Positions 6,801 to 14,426 of a stretch of DNA of 64,000 nt are shown one piece after another. Source of the stretch: VXRJ01 sp964636705 (lineage in GTDB: Bacteria; Acidobacteriota; Vicinamibacteria; Vicinamibacterales; UBA8438). Within the stretch, counting starts at the first letter, position 1. Every line of letters begins with the position of its first letter. The DNA lies in the NCBI GenBank assembly GCA_964636705.1, contig CAZWUJ010000014.1, forward strand, positions 1-64,000. Reading direction: 5' to 3'. Made by a program: the position numbers and the translations under genes. The notes under the pieces were generated by a model. That model worked only from the letters and a program-made list of their open reading frames with translations, was not told the DNA's origin and searched no databases.

Positions 6801-9009
6801 GCGGCGGTTCGGCTGCACGGACTTCGCCCCGCTGGAACTGCACTACCACGAACAGGCGCTGCAGATCCACGTCATGGAGGAGTTCGTCAACCGCGGGCTC
6901 GACGCCATCGCCGCCGCCCTGCAACTGGCCATGGACTACTTCGCCCTGGACCGGGACGCGTTCCTGCGCCGCTGGCTGCCGGACCGCACGGACTTGGCGC
7001 GGCAGACCACGCCGGAATCCTGGCGGGCCATCGTCGAGAGTCTGAACAACCCGACGCAGCGGCGCATCGTGGCGGACGACCGCGAGCAGACCAACGTCCT
7101 GGTACTGGCGGGCCCGGGCTCCGGCAAGACCCGCGTGCTGGTGCACCGCATCGCCTACCTGCTCCGCGTACGCCGGGAGGATCCCCGCAGCATCCTCGCG
7201 CTCGCCTACAACCGCCACGCGGCGGTCGAGATTCGCCGCCGCCTCGACGAACTCGTCGGAGCGGACTCCAGGGGCGTCACCGTCCTGACCTGCCACGGTA
7301 TGGCGCTTCGCCTCACCGGCGCCCACCTCGCCAATCGACCGGCGCTCGCCGATGACGATTTCGGCGAGCTCTTGAGGGAGGCGACCGCCTTGTTGCGCGG
7401 CGAGGGATTGGCGCCCGACGACGCGGACGAGCAGCGCGAGCGACTGCTTGCAGGCTTCCGCTGGATCCTCGTCGACGAGTACCAGGACGTCGACGAGGAT
7501 CAGTATCAACTCATTTCCGCCCTGGCCGGTCGGACGCTGGCCGGCGGCGAACGCAAGCTGACGCTGTTCGCGGTGGGCGACGACGACCAGAACATCTACG
7601 CCTACGCCGGAGCTTCGGTGAAGTACCTCCGGCGTTTCGCGGAGGACTACAAGGCCAAGACCGTCTACCTGACCCAGAACTACCGTTCGACGGGACACAT
7701 CATCGCCGCCGCCAACGCGTGGATAGCGTCGGCCCGCGAGCGAATGAAGGCGGAGCATCCCATCGAGATCGACCGTTCGCGGCGCAGGAAGCCCAAGGGC
7801 GGCGACTGGGAATCACGCGACGCGGTGGGCCGGGGCAGGGTGCAGGTCCTGCGCGTACACGGCGACGATCGATCCCAGGCAATAGCCGCCTTGGCGGAAC
7901 TGCGCCGCCTGGCGGCACTGGCGTCCGATTGGGACTGGCGGACCTGCGCTGTGATCGCCCGCAAGTGGCGGTACCTCGACCCGGTGCGCAGCCTCTGCGA
8001 ACGCGACGCCATCCCCGTGCAAGTGGCGCGCGAGGACACCTCGTTCTTCTGGCGCCTGCGTGAGGTCCGAAGGCTGCGCGAATGGCTCGGCACACTCGCC
8101 AACGGCCTGGTAACCGGGGACATGCTCGAGGACTGGATCGCTGTGCAGCCGGACGGGGATTGGTCGGACGTGCTGACGGAAGCCCTCGCCGACTACCGGT
8201 TGGAAACCACTGGCGCCGAAACCTCGGTGCAAGCGTTCACCGCGTGGCTCGCGGAGTGGGGGCGCGAATTGCGTCGTCGTCAGACCGGCCTCCTGCTGCT
8301 GACGGCGCACCGGGCCAAGGGACTGGAATTCGACCACATGGTCATACTGGACGGCGGCTGGGAACAGGACCCGACTGGCTACCGGGGCCGGTGGTCGGAC
8401 GAGGTGCTGCGACTCTACTACGTGGCCATGACTCGCGCCTGCCAGACGTTGACGCTCCTGAGAATGTCGGCGGCGCACCCGAACGAGCTTCGCGACGCCC
8501 CCTGGCCCTCGCGGCGTCGCGACGGCGACTATCGGTCGCAGGACATGCCCGGAAGCATGCCCGCGCTCGTCCACCGCGAACACGCCGTTCGCACCGAATC
8601 GTCCCCGGAGTTGGACATCCGCTACGAGCCGCTTGGCCTCAAGGATGTCGACCTGGGGTTTGCGGGGCAGCACGGATCGAAGCACCCCGTGCACGGGGCG
8701 ATCGGCGCGTTGCGTACCGGCGATCCTCTCGAGGTTCGCGAGAACGGCGGTGGGTGGCTACTTGCCGACGCCAGCGGCCAGGTTGTCGGACAGCTCGCAC
8801 GGAACTACCGTCCGCCGTCAGATCGGTGTCAGGCGCGCGTCCGCGCAATCATCTGTTGGGATCGGCTGGACGGCAACCCGACCCAGCAGGACCGGGCGTT
8901 GCGGGAGTCTTGGGAGGTCGTGGTGCCTGAGCTGATCTACGACTCACGAGAGAGCAGGCCGAGTGGTTCGATAAATCACCCGCTGCAACGTCGACAAATC
9001 ACCCGCTGA
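3811..9009 (+). CDS. Exonuclease-RecQ-UvrD fusion helicase
   Basis: A 1732-residue multi-enzyme protein. Residues about 1-150 look like an RNase H-fold DEDD 3'-5' exonuclease ('LALDLEV', 'VILGHNLIHFDLPHL', 'HDARLALTLFENE'). A complete RecQ-type helicase follows: Walker A 'LLPTGSGKSLCYQ' near 306, 'DEAHCLSSWGHDFRPDYRYV' near 411, and motif VI 'LQEAGRAGRDAE'. The middle contains winged-helix-like and linker sequence. The C-terminal third is a UvrD/Rep superfamily 1 helicase: 'LAGPGSGKTRVLVHRIAYLL' near 1099, 'VDEYQDVDEDQ' near 1223, 'LLTAHRAKGLEFDHMVILDG' near 1497, and 'LYYVAMTRA' near 1535. Combining 3'-5' helicases of two superfamilies with a nuclease suggests DNA end processing, repair or defence; the role is inferred. 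Start is ATG 3811. The last codons lie in a tandem repeat. Confidence 0.9.
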   Translation: MRYLALDLEVGKRSERINALAAVDSNGRSFVRTRLKQRELDGALHELDDFAEPADVILGHNLIHFDLPHLRAAAPDLRLLLRPALDTLMLSPLAFPKNPYHRLVKHSRDGDLVRKRRNDPKHDARLALTLFENERTELGKVGADLLLAWHWLTSRGSNLAAFDALFGALRSSPRPSDRQARDAIGRLLAGKACATRCGAIVSGAGEQGWPLAYVLAWLSVAGGNSVMPPWVRHQFPQAGKLLAELRDHACAASECGWCREMHDARSELHRWFGFDDFRAEPAMPDGGSMQRAIVEKAMAGEHVLGLLPTGSGKSLCYQVPALSRYHKTGALTVVISPLVALMADQVAGLQNKGIGSVVTVNGMLSMPERSDALDRIRLGDAGIVLTSPEQLRNRGVVESIKQREIGSWVLDEAHCLSSWGHDFRPDYRYVGRFIRERSAGERPAPVVCLTATAKPAVVEDILRHFREEVGIELQVFNGGAQRDNLTFEVVRTSPAEKLAHIDDLLHHHLPAESGGGAIVYCSARKRCEEVADYLAAKEWSASHFHAGLQPERKKQVQDDFIEGRLRVIVATNAFGMGVDKPDVRLVVHADIPGSLENYLQEAGRAGRDAEAASCVLLYTADDVERQFGLAARSRLTRPEIDGICRTLRNLKTKNDRSGRGRNSEVVATPGEILLEDDEHAFRRDTNTDDTRIKTAIAWLEDARLVQRDENRAEVFASSLLVSTLDEARERLAKIDERHRPPLVRIVERLINAPIDEGVSTDELMALSGLSRDGVRNALYDLEQLGIANNDTTLTAYIHEGIERSSQRRLETAVALERALVGCMQEQAPDLDPQATASVLHLRPVTQALKDDGHEGALPLLVLRLLRSLSMDGRGEGGPGSIDLRQLDRDQVSVQLNRDWPALLETARRRRSAAEVLLQHLREQLKPGVQGADLLAETTLGKLLKSIESDLELRSWVRDPRKLLDRALLWLHEQEVIRLNKGLAVFRPAMTIRVEKTRRRFGCTDFAPLELHYHEQALQIHVMEEFVNRGLDAIAAALQLAMDYFALDRDAFLRRWLPDRTDLARQTTPESWRAIVESLNNPTQRRIVADDREQTNVLVLAGPGSGKTRVLVHRIAYLLRVRREDPRSILALAYNRHAAVEIRRRLDELVGADSRGVTVLTCHGMALRLTGAHLANRPALADDDFGELLREATALLRGEGLAPDDADEQRERLLAGFRWILVDEYQDVDEDQYQLISALAGRTLAGGERKLTLFAVGDDDQNIYAYAGASVKYLRRFAEDYKAKTVYLTQNYRSTGHIIAAANAWIASARERMKAEHPIEIDRSRRRKPKGGDWESRDAVGRGRVQVLRVHGDDRSQAIAALAELRRLAALASDWDWRTCAVIARKWRYLDPVRSLCERDAIPVQVAREDTSFFWRLREVRRLREWLGTLANGLVTGDMLEDWIAVQPDGDWSDVLTEALADYRLETTGAETSVQAFTAWLAEWGRELRRRQTGLLLLTAHRAKGLEFDHMVILDGGWEQDPTGYRGRWSDEVLRLYYVAMTRACQTLTLLRMSAAHPNELRDAPWPSRRRDGDYRSQDMPGSMPALVHREHAVRTESSPELDIRYEPLGLKDVDLGFAGQHGSKHPVHGAIGALRTGDPLEVRENGGGWLLADASGQVVGQLARNYRPPSDRCQARVRAIICWDRLDGNPTQQDRALRESWEVVVPELIYDSRESRPSGSINHPLQRRQITR

Positions 9010-9036
9010 AGCTTCGACAAACCACCCGTTAGAGTT
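8968..9036. repeat. 23-bp tandem repeat, three copies
   Basis: Three head-to-tail 23-bp units start at 8968, 8991 and 9014, each opening TCGAYAAAYCACCCG. The helicase gene ends inside the second unit (TGA 9007-9009), so the repeat spans its last codons and the gap before the decayed ATPase gene. It could be a regulatory array for the downstream gene or the result of local duplication. Confidence 0.8.
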
Positions 9037-9088
9037 GCGTGGCGCACCGCTGCCGGAGTACAACCTGTGCCAGAAAACCGGACCGGTT

Positions 9089-9756
9089 ATGACCTATCTG
9101 CCGCGAATCGTCGATGCTGAATTGGCCGATCTCCTGAAAGCCGCCGGAGCGGTCCTCATAGAAGGGCCCAGGGCCACCGGGAAGACGGCCACTGCCGCCC
9201 GGGCCGCGCTCAGCGAAGTGCTGCTCGACGTAGACGACAATGCCAGGCGAATGATCGGCATAGACCCGGCAACCGTTCTGGACGGTGAGACGCCGCGGTT
9301 GATCGATGAATGGCAACTGGAGCCGACCATCTGGAACCACGTCCGCCGTGCGATTGATCGCCGCAGCGCCCCCGGCCAGTTCATTCTCACCGGTTCCGCC
9401 GTTCCCGCCGACGACATCACCCGGCACACCGGAGCTGGACGCTTCGTTCGTCTGCGCATGCGCCCACTGTCGCTGTACGAGAGCGGGCACTCCAGCGGGG
9501 AGATTTCGTTGCGACGGCTGCTCGACGGCGCGGACCGCGGCTATCTGGACGATGTCCGCCGTACCCGGCGTTCGAGATCAAGCTGGGCGAACGCTGGGTA
9601 GACGACGGCGTGAAGAACCTGCGCCGGTTCGCCCGGCGCATGGAGCAAAGCGATCAGGGCAAGCCATCCGCCCTCGCGGTGATTGTTCCAAACGGGTACG
9701 GTCACGTGCGACCCGGGGAAGTAGGAGTCATTCCGATCGGCGCTCTGGGGCCTTGA
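9089..9756 (+). pseudogene. DUF4143-type AAA ATPase, internally deleted
   Basis: From ATG 9089 the frame encodes the N-terminal AAA part of a DUF4143 ATPase: 'GAVLIEGPRATGKTATAARA' (Walker A), 'PRLIDEWQLEPTIWNHVRRA' (Walker B), sensor 'FILTGSA', and 'RMRPLSLYESGHSS'. At about 9545-9570 the homology jumps, with a frame change, to the C-terminal nuclease-like segment 'AFEIKLGERWVDDGVKNLRR', which ends at TGA 9754-9756 with 'VIPIGALGP'. About 200 residues of the middle are missing. The gene directly follows the 23-bp tandem repeat. Complete members of the family run to about 400-500 residues; one is present at 32997-34505. Confidence 0.8.
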
Positions 9757-9808
9757 GCCGTCCGCACACCTGCTTGTCCAGGCGACGACCCGTCGTATCC
9801 TTCCCGGC

Positions 9809-10480
9809 GTGCCCAGCTTTACCTGCCAGGTCTGCCATTCATCGTTCGAGGTCGCGCAGGCCGCGCTCGACAAGTATCCCGGCTGGCAACCGAAGTACTG
9901 TCGGTTGCACTCGCCGAAGAAGCGCCCCGGCGCGCGACGCGCCGGTCAGGCCGGCCGTGGCGGCAGCACGGGCCGCGGCCGCACGCTGCGGGAAGAGAAC
10001 CTCACGCTCGCCGAGGTCCTCGCCAAGTACCCGGAACGCCCCGGCACCGGTTCGGGCGTGTTCACCGACGGCAGCGCGGTGCCCAATCCCGGCCCCGGCG
10101 GCTGGGGCGTGGTCTGGGTCGAGGACGGGCGCGTCGTCCGGCAAGCGAACGGCCACGAACCGGACACTACGAACAACCGCATGGAGCTCCGGGCGTTGAT
10201 CGAGGCGTTCAGATTGCTGCCGGCCGATGCCAAAGTGGACGTGCTCACCGACAGCGAGCTCTGCGTTAACACCGTCACTCGCTGGGCGCCCGCCTGGGAA
10301 CGGGCCGGCTGGAAGCGGAAGGCCGGTCCCATCAAGAACCTGGAGATGGTGCGGGAACTGCTTGCCCTCTACCGCGCTCACCCGGGCTGCAAGCTGCGGT
10401 GGACCGCCGCCCACATCGGTAATCGCTGGAACGAGTACGCGGACAGTCTCGCCACCGCCTGGATGCGGCCGACGCTGTAG
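9809..10480 (+). CDS. rnhA: Ribonuclease HI with N-terminal zinc-ribbon-like extension
   Basis: A 223-residue cytoplasmic enzyme that cuts the RNA strand of RNA-DNA hybrids. The catalytic core starts near residue 83: 'GVFTDGSAVPNPGPGGWGVV' (first Asp), 'TTNNRMELRALIEA' (Glu), 'VDVLTDSELCVN' (second Asp), and the last acidic residue in 'NRWNEYADSLAT'. A basic 'WKRKAGPIKNLEMVREL' handle is typical of bacterial RNase HI. The first 50 residues carry cysteines and histidine ('FTCQVCHSSF', 'KYCRLHSPKK') and a basic linker; this resembles a small zinc-binding module, which is less usual. Start is GTG 9809, in the frame that places CxxC right after the start. It converges with the Spy-like gene. Confidence 0.9.
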   Translation: MPSFTCQVCHSSFEVAQAALDKYPGWQPKYCRLHSPKKRPGARRAGQAGRGGSTGRGRTLREENLTLAEVLAKYPERPGTGSGVFTDGSAVPNPGPGGWGVVWVEDGRVVRQANGHEPDTTNNRMELRALIEAFRLLPADAKVDVLTDSELCVNTVTRWAPAWERAGWKRKAGPIKNLEMVRELLALYRAHPGCKLRWTAAHIGNRWNEYADSLATAWMRPTL

Positions 10481-10506
10481 CTCTCTCAGATTGCGGAAAA
10501 GAAGCG

Positions 10507-10537
10507 GGCGTTCCATGCCTCCTCGCCATGGAACGCC
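10507..10537 (-). terminator. Hairpin terminator after the Spy-like gene
   Basis: An 11-bp perfect stem (GGCGTTCCATG at 10507-10517, CATGGAACGCC at 10527-10537) encloses a 9-base loop between two converging genes. Reading the minus strand, the stem is followed by a T-rich run (complement of GGAAAAGAAG at 10496-10505), as expected for intrinsic termination of the minus-strand gene. There is no T run on the plus side. Confidence 0.6.
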
Positions 10538-10599
10538 TGCCTCGAAGGGGCTCTGCGGACTGGAGGGAGTGCCCGCAGGCCCAAGCCCGCGCGCCGCAA

Positions 10600-11136
10600 T
10601 TATTGACGGCGGAACCGTTCGATCCGTCTCTCCCGCTGCTCGGCCCGCCGCTGGTCCATTGCCTGCACGTCGTCCTGCTGCGCCGGGGTCAGGATCTGCC
10701 AGACATCGGCATAGACGTAGGCCTGTCGAATCAACGCGTCCGCTTCCAGCGTAGAGATCGTGGACACAAGCGCCCGGATCCGGCCCTCGTCCACCACCTC
10801 GCTCCGGATCGCTTCGTTCAGCCCCTGCCGCGCCTCGCGCATCTGGCCGCGTACGGACGCGGACGCTTCACGTGCCGCCTCGCGCACACGATCGATCTGC
10901 GCCTGTTGTCCTTCGCTGAGGTCGAGCATCCAGAGCGGGGGCAACCCGCCCACGCCTGGGCCGCCGCGCCCGAACTGACGCACGAAGCCGCGTGCCTGCG
11001 TCTCGACCGCCACGGCCGCTTCCGCCGCATGCGCGGGGATGCCGAGCACCGCGAACGCGCCCTGGGCGAGAACCGTCACGAGTCCGATGGCGATCATCGC
11101 TCCCAGGACCCGCGTTCGTGTAACGTGGATTCGCAT
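10600..11136 (-). CDS. Spy/CpxP-like periplasmic LTxxQ protein
   Basis: A 178-residue exported protein. The start at ATG 11136 is backed by an AAAGGAG ribosome site. Residues about 10-40 form a signal peptide. The mature part is almost all helical and charged, with a 'LDLSEGQQAQIDRVREAARE' helix and a later 'ILTPAQQDDVQAMDQRRAEQ' helix; the LTPAQ motif is characteristic of Spy/CpxP periplasmic chaperones and stress sensors. The C-terminus is very arginine-rich. It is divergently transcribed from an ECF sigma factor gene (152-bp gap), and a second LTPEQ protein lies in that sigma operon, so envelope-stress control is a reasonable inference. Confidence 0.75.
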   Translation of the reverse strand: MRIHVTRTRVLGAMIAIGLVTVLAQGAFAVLGIPAHAAEAAVAVETQARGFVRQFGRGGPGVGGLPPLWMLDLSEGQQAQIDRVREAAREASASVRGQMREARQGLNEAIRSEVVDEGRIRALVSTISTLEADALIRQAYVYADVWQILTPAQQDDVQAMDQRRAEQRERRIERFRRQ

Positions 11137-11287
11137 CGTGTGACTCCTTTCTGTCTGCATGCGTCCTGAATCCAGCGACCATCGCCGGAGGCCGATTCTT
11201 CCCGGGGACTCCGCGGGAATATCCGCGACCGCGGCGAGGTCTATTGGGAACGCCAGCGCCAGGAAGCCACCTTGGCGCACGCTGACG

Positions 11288-11995
11288 ATGACCGGTGCCG
11301 AAAGCGAACGATGGACGGTCGCGACCAGCCTGGCCGCGACGAGCGTCTGGCCCGCGGCGGGCCGGGAGGATGGAACGCCGGTACCTGCTGAAGCGGCCGT
11401 GCCGGTAGCCGAGGCGCCCGACGCCGAGCGGGCCGATCCGGATCGCGCCGACGTCGAGGCGGCACAAGCCGGTGATGCCGGCGCGTTCGAGGCGCTCGTC
11501 CTCCGTTACCAGACAAGAATCGTCAGCTTCGCTTCGGCGCTCGTGCGCGACGCCGGCGCGGCCGAGGACGTGGCGCAGGAAACTTTCGTTCGCGCCTGGA
11601 AGGGCTTGCGGAACTTCCGGGGCGACAGCGCGTTCAAGAGCTGGCTATACAAGGTTGCGTCCAACGCGGCGCGGACCCATCTCGAACGGCACGGCCGGCA
11701 GTCACGCCTGGCGACCCAGAGTCTGGACGACGAAGAGGCGGCGCTCCATGCGGGCGACGTACCCTCGGGGTCGACCGACGTCGAGCGGACGTTGGCCGTC
11801 CGCGAGGCAATCGACGCCGCCCTCGCACAGTTGCCGGAGGAATGGCGGGTGGCGGTTGTGCTTCGCGACGTCGAAGGACTCGGCTACAAGGAGATCGCAG
11901 CGGTTACCGGGGTGCCGATCGGCACTGTCGAGTCGCGCATCTTCCGGGCGCGGCGACGTCTGCGGCCGCTGCTGCGACCGGTGGCAGGCAGGTGA
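11288..11995 (+). CDS. ECF RNA polymerase sigma factor
   Basis: A 235-residue extracytoplasmic-function sigma factor. After a variable N-terminal stretch rich in Ala, Glu and Pro, region 2 is clear ('GAFEALVLRYQTRIVSFASA', 'AEDVAQETFVRAWKGLRNFR', 'AFKSWLYKVASNAAR'). Region 4 follows with its helix-turn-helix ('LPEEWRVAVVLRDVEGLGYK', 'EIAAVTGVPIGTVESRIFRA'). I chose ATG 11288; the frame extends to 11159, but that would overlap the divergent promoter region. The stop codon lies at the start of the anti-sigma gene, which suggests translational coupling. The product probably directs transcription of this cluster and perhaps of the divergent Spy-like gene; this is inferred from context. Confidence 0.88.
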   Translation: MTGAESERWTVATSLAATSVWPAAGREDGTPVPAEAAVPVAEAPDAERADPDRADVEAAQAGDAGAFEALVLRYQTRIVSFASALVRDAGAAEDVAQETFVRAWKGLRNFRGDSAFKSWLYKVASNAARTHLERHGRQSRLATQSLDDEEAALHAGDVPSGSTDVERTLAVREAIDAALAQLPEEWRVAVVLRDVEGLGYKEIAAVTGVPIGTVESRIFRARRRLRPLLRPVAGR

Positions 11996-12003
11996 AGGAC
12001 GCC

Positions 12004-12564
12004 GTGAACGATGACGCGATGACAGACGGGAGCGGGATGATGACGTGCGAACAGGTCGAATCGTTGCTAGTGCGGGCCGCCGACGAAACCCTCGATGCCG
12101 GACGCCGGGCGGCAATGGACCGGCACCTCGCCGCGTGCGCGGCGTGCCGCGAGACGCTTGACACGCAGCGTTCGGCTCGCGCCCTGCTCGCGGCGCGGCC
12201 CGACATGGCGGTGCGTCCCGGCTTCGCCACGCGTGTCATGGCCAACCTGCCGGCGCAGGACTCCGGCGGCGCTCTCGACGCGGCAGCCGCGACGACCGGC
12301 GACTGGCTCGATCTCCTGAACTGGCGGGCCTGGACGATCCGCCTCGCGCCGGTCGCCGCGACACTGGCCGTCGCCGCCATGCTTGGCTTCGGCTCGGCAA
12401 CGAACGGCACGAATGAGGTCGCCGAGGCGATTGCCTTCACCGACCTCGCAGCGGCGTGGGCGGCCGACGACGGCGCGAACGACGCCGTGACGCGGCTTTG
12501 GCAGGAGGAAGCGGACATCGAGGGTGACGACCTGTTGCTCGATCTGCTGCTCGGCGGCCAGTAA
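12004..12564 (+). CDS. Zinc-finger anti-sigma factor, membrane-anchored
   Basis: A 186-residue partner of the preceding sigma factor. Near the N-terminus 'MTCEQVESLLVRAADETLDA' leads into 'DRHLAACAACRETLD', the HxxxCxxC zinc-binding motif of ZAS anti-sigma factors. A single hydrophobic segment ('RLAPVAATLAVAAMLGFGSA') near residue 125 probably spans the inner membrane, leaving a short acidic periplasmic tail. I chose GTG 12004, which has an AAGG motif at a good distance; ATG 12019 and GTG 11992 (overlapping the sigma stop) are alternatives. It would hold the sigma factor inactive until an envelope signal releases it. Confidence 0.82.
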   Translation: MNDDAMTDGSGMMTCEQVESLLVRAADETLDAGRRAAMDRHLAACAACRETLDTQRSARALLAARPDMAVRPGFATRVMANLPAQDSGGALDAAAATTGDWLDLLNWRAWTIRLAPVAATLAVAAMLGFGSATNGTNEVAEAIAFTDLAAAWAADDGANDAVTRLWQEEADIEGDDLLLDLLLGGQ

Positions 12565-12573
12565 GGGCAGGAA

Positions 12574-13047
12574 ATGACCGAAATGAGACGGGAGCTTTGG
12601 GTCGCGCTGTTCGTTCTGGTGGTCTTCGTAGCGGGACTGGGAGCGGGCGTCCTTGTGTCACGCTGGTCGCCGTTCGGATGGTTCGACGGCCCCCGTTCAG
12701 GACCGCCCGCCTTCGCAGCGCGGGGGGGCCCCGTTCCGCAGGGGCGCACCCGGCTGATGGAGCGGATCTCGGAACGGCTCGATCTGACTGATCAGCAGGC
12801 GGAACGTCTTGAACAGGTGTTTGACGCGCGGCGGGAACGGTTCCGCGCGGACCGGGAAGCGATGCGACTCCGAATCGAGGAGGAGGAGGAGACGTTCCGC
12901 GCCGAGATCGCGGACGTCCTGACTCCGGAACAGCTCGAGACGTTCAACGCGGAGATCGTACGGTTGGATGGCGAGCGTCGGCGCCCCCGATCCGGAGACC
13001 GCGGCGGAAACGGCGGACGGGGTCCGGCGCGCGCGCCCTCGCGATAG
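12574..13047 (+). CDS. Membrane-anchored Spy/heavy-metal-sensor-like protein
   Basis: A 157-residue protein with an N-terminal membrane anchor (residues about 8-30, 'ELWVALFVLVVFVAGLGAGV') and a periplasmic helical region. The latter contains 'LMERISERLDLTDQQAERLE', a highly charged coiled helix, and 'VLTPEQLETFNAEIVRLDGE', followed by a disordered Arg/Gly-rich tail. The repeated LT-x-QQ/EQ helices place it with the CpxP/Spy and heavy-metal sensor (CnrX-like) families. It is 9 bp downstream of the anti-sigma gene, so the three form an operon; a sensory or chaperone role in the same envelope response is inferred. Confidence 0.72.
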   Translation: MTEMRRELWVALFVLVVFVAGLGAGVLVSRWSPFGWFDGPRSGPPAFAARGGPVPQGRTRLMERISERLDLTDQQAERLEQVFDARRERFRADREAMRLRIEEEEETFRAEIADVLTPEQLETFNAEIVRLDGERRRPRSGDRGGNGGRGPARAPSR

Positions 13048-13114
13048 CCCGACCACCGTCGCCCGCGGCTCCGATGGCCACGCTGACGGCGCGTCGGCGC
13101 TAGACTTACCGCCC

Positions 13115-14416
13115 GTGGCCAACTGGGGAATCGCCGCGGGCGGCCTGCTGCTGCTCGCGGTGGCCGACCCCCGGTTTGCGGGCGCCGCTGCCGCACTCGC
13201 CTTCACGCTCTATCTGCTCGGGCGCGGCATGGGTAGCGCGCATCGTCGCGACCGCGCAGGCGCCGTCCCCGAACTGTGCTTCGCGCTCGCGATTACCCTT
13301 TGCCTCGCCTTCTTCGTCTTCTACCGATTCCCGCTCTCCCTCCCGTTCTTGGACTTCGCACGTCGCGCCGGGGTGGCCGAGTGGCCCAATCCGTTCGATG
13401 GCGCGCCGTTCGCGGCGCCCGGGCTCGTCGCGGCGTTCGGCCTCTCGGTGTTCGTTTGGCATGCGCTCTCCTACATTGCGGACCTCTACCGGGGCGACGT
13501 GACCGCCAGCCGCGACCCGGGAGAAACGCTCGCCTACCTCTTCTTCTTTCCCTCTCTCTTCGCTGGACCGACGCTTCGCTACCGCGATCTGTACGCGCCT
13601 CTCGCCACACGCCAACCCAGCATGGCGGCGGTCGCGTACGGCGTCCGGCGGATCACCATCGGCGTCGTCAAGGTCTTGCTGATCGGCCGCACTCTGGCTG
13701 TCCCGGCCGCAGCAGCGTTCCAGGCCCCTCCGGGCGAACTGAGCGCCACGCTCGCCTGGGCAGGACTCGCCTGTTTCGGGCTGCAGGTGTACTACGACCT
13801 CTCCGGAGTCGCCGACATTGCCCTCGGACTGGGCCGAATGCTCGGTTTTCGGCTGCCGGAGAACTTCGACTGGCCCTACGCCGCCGATTCTCTGGACCGG
13901 TTCTGGAGCGGCTGGAACATGACCCTCCGCACCTGGTCCCGGACCTATCTGCACGTTCCGCCGATCCTCTTCTTCGTCGCGGTCGCCGCCTGGTACGGCG
14001 CGGCGCCGCCCCTGTTTGCGTGGGGCGCACTGCAGGGGGGACTCGTCTGGCTGGAACGGACCCCACGGTGGGCCGCCCGTCTCCGGCGGCTACCCGTTGC
14101 CGCGCGCCACACGTACGTGCTGGCCGCGGTGACCGTTGGCTGGATTCTCTTTCGCGCCGAGACGTTCACCGATGCCGGTCTCTACGTGGCCGGACTGGCC
14201 GGACTCGGCGGCGCGCCGCTCCCCGGCACGCCGAGTCCGGTCACCGCCTGGACCGCAGTCGCCTTCGCGGTGGGCGCGGTGGGCGCGGCGCCGCTTCTGC
14301 GGGGGATCGGCCGATGGACCGTGACCGTCGATGCCCTGGCGACGGCCCTGCAGATGATTGTTACGGCCGCCGTGATGTTCGTCCGGACGCGCCTGGGTGG
14401 ACGGCGGCGGCCTTAG
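13115..14416 (+). CDS. MBOAT-family membrane protein lacking both conserved histidines
   Basis: A 433-residue polytopic membrane protein of the MBOAT (AlgI/DltB-like O-acyltransferase) family. Recognisable parts are 'WHALSYIADLYRGDVTASRD', 'FFFPSLFAGPTLRYRDL', 'CFGLQVYYDLSGVADIALGL', 'MLGFRLPENFDWPY' and 'RFWSGWNMTLRTWSRTYLHV'. Active members have His in 'RFWRRWHxSL' and in 'LWHG'. Here these read 'WSGWNMTL' and 'AAWYGAAPPL', and about 20 residues between the two motifs are missing. Acyl transfer by the known mechanism is therefore unlikely; it may be a degenerate or repurposed protein. Start GTG 13115 avoids overlap with the previous gene; the open frame reaches 12968. It follows the sigma-factor operon on the same strand. 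Confidence 0.75.
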   Translation: MANWGIAAGGLLLLAVADPRFAGAAAALAFTLYLLGRGMGSAHRRDRAGAVPELCFALAITLCLAFFVFYRFPLSLPFLDFARRAGVAEWPNPFDGAPFAAPGLVAAFGLSVFVWHALSYIADLYRGDVTASRDPGETLAYLFFFPSLFAGPTLRYRDLYAPLATRQPSMAAVAYGVRRITIGVVKVLLIGRTLAVPAAAAFQAPPGELSATLAWAGLACFGLQVYYDLSGVADIALGLGRMLGFRLPENFDWPYAADSLDRFWSGWNMTLRTWSRTYLHVPPILFFVAVAAWYGAAPPLFAWGALQGGLVWLERTPRWAARLRRLPVAARHTYVLAAVTVGWILFRAETFTDAGLYVAGLAGLGGAPLPGTPSPVTAWTAVAFAVGAVGAAPLLRGIGRWTVTVDALATALQMIVTAAVMFVRTRLGGRRRP

Positions 14417-14426
14417 CCACGCGCGT

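Noticed and set aside
13115..14416. Alginate O-acetyltransferase call for the MBOAT protein
   Set aside because: Both catalytic histidines are absent and no alginate genes are nearby.
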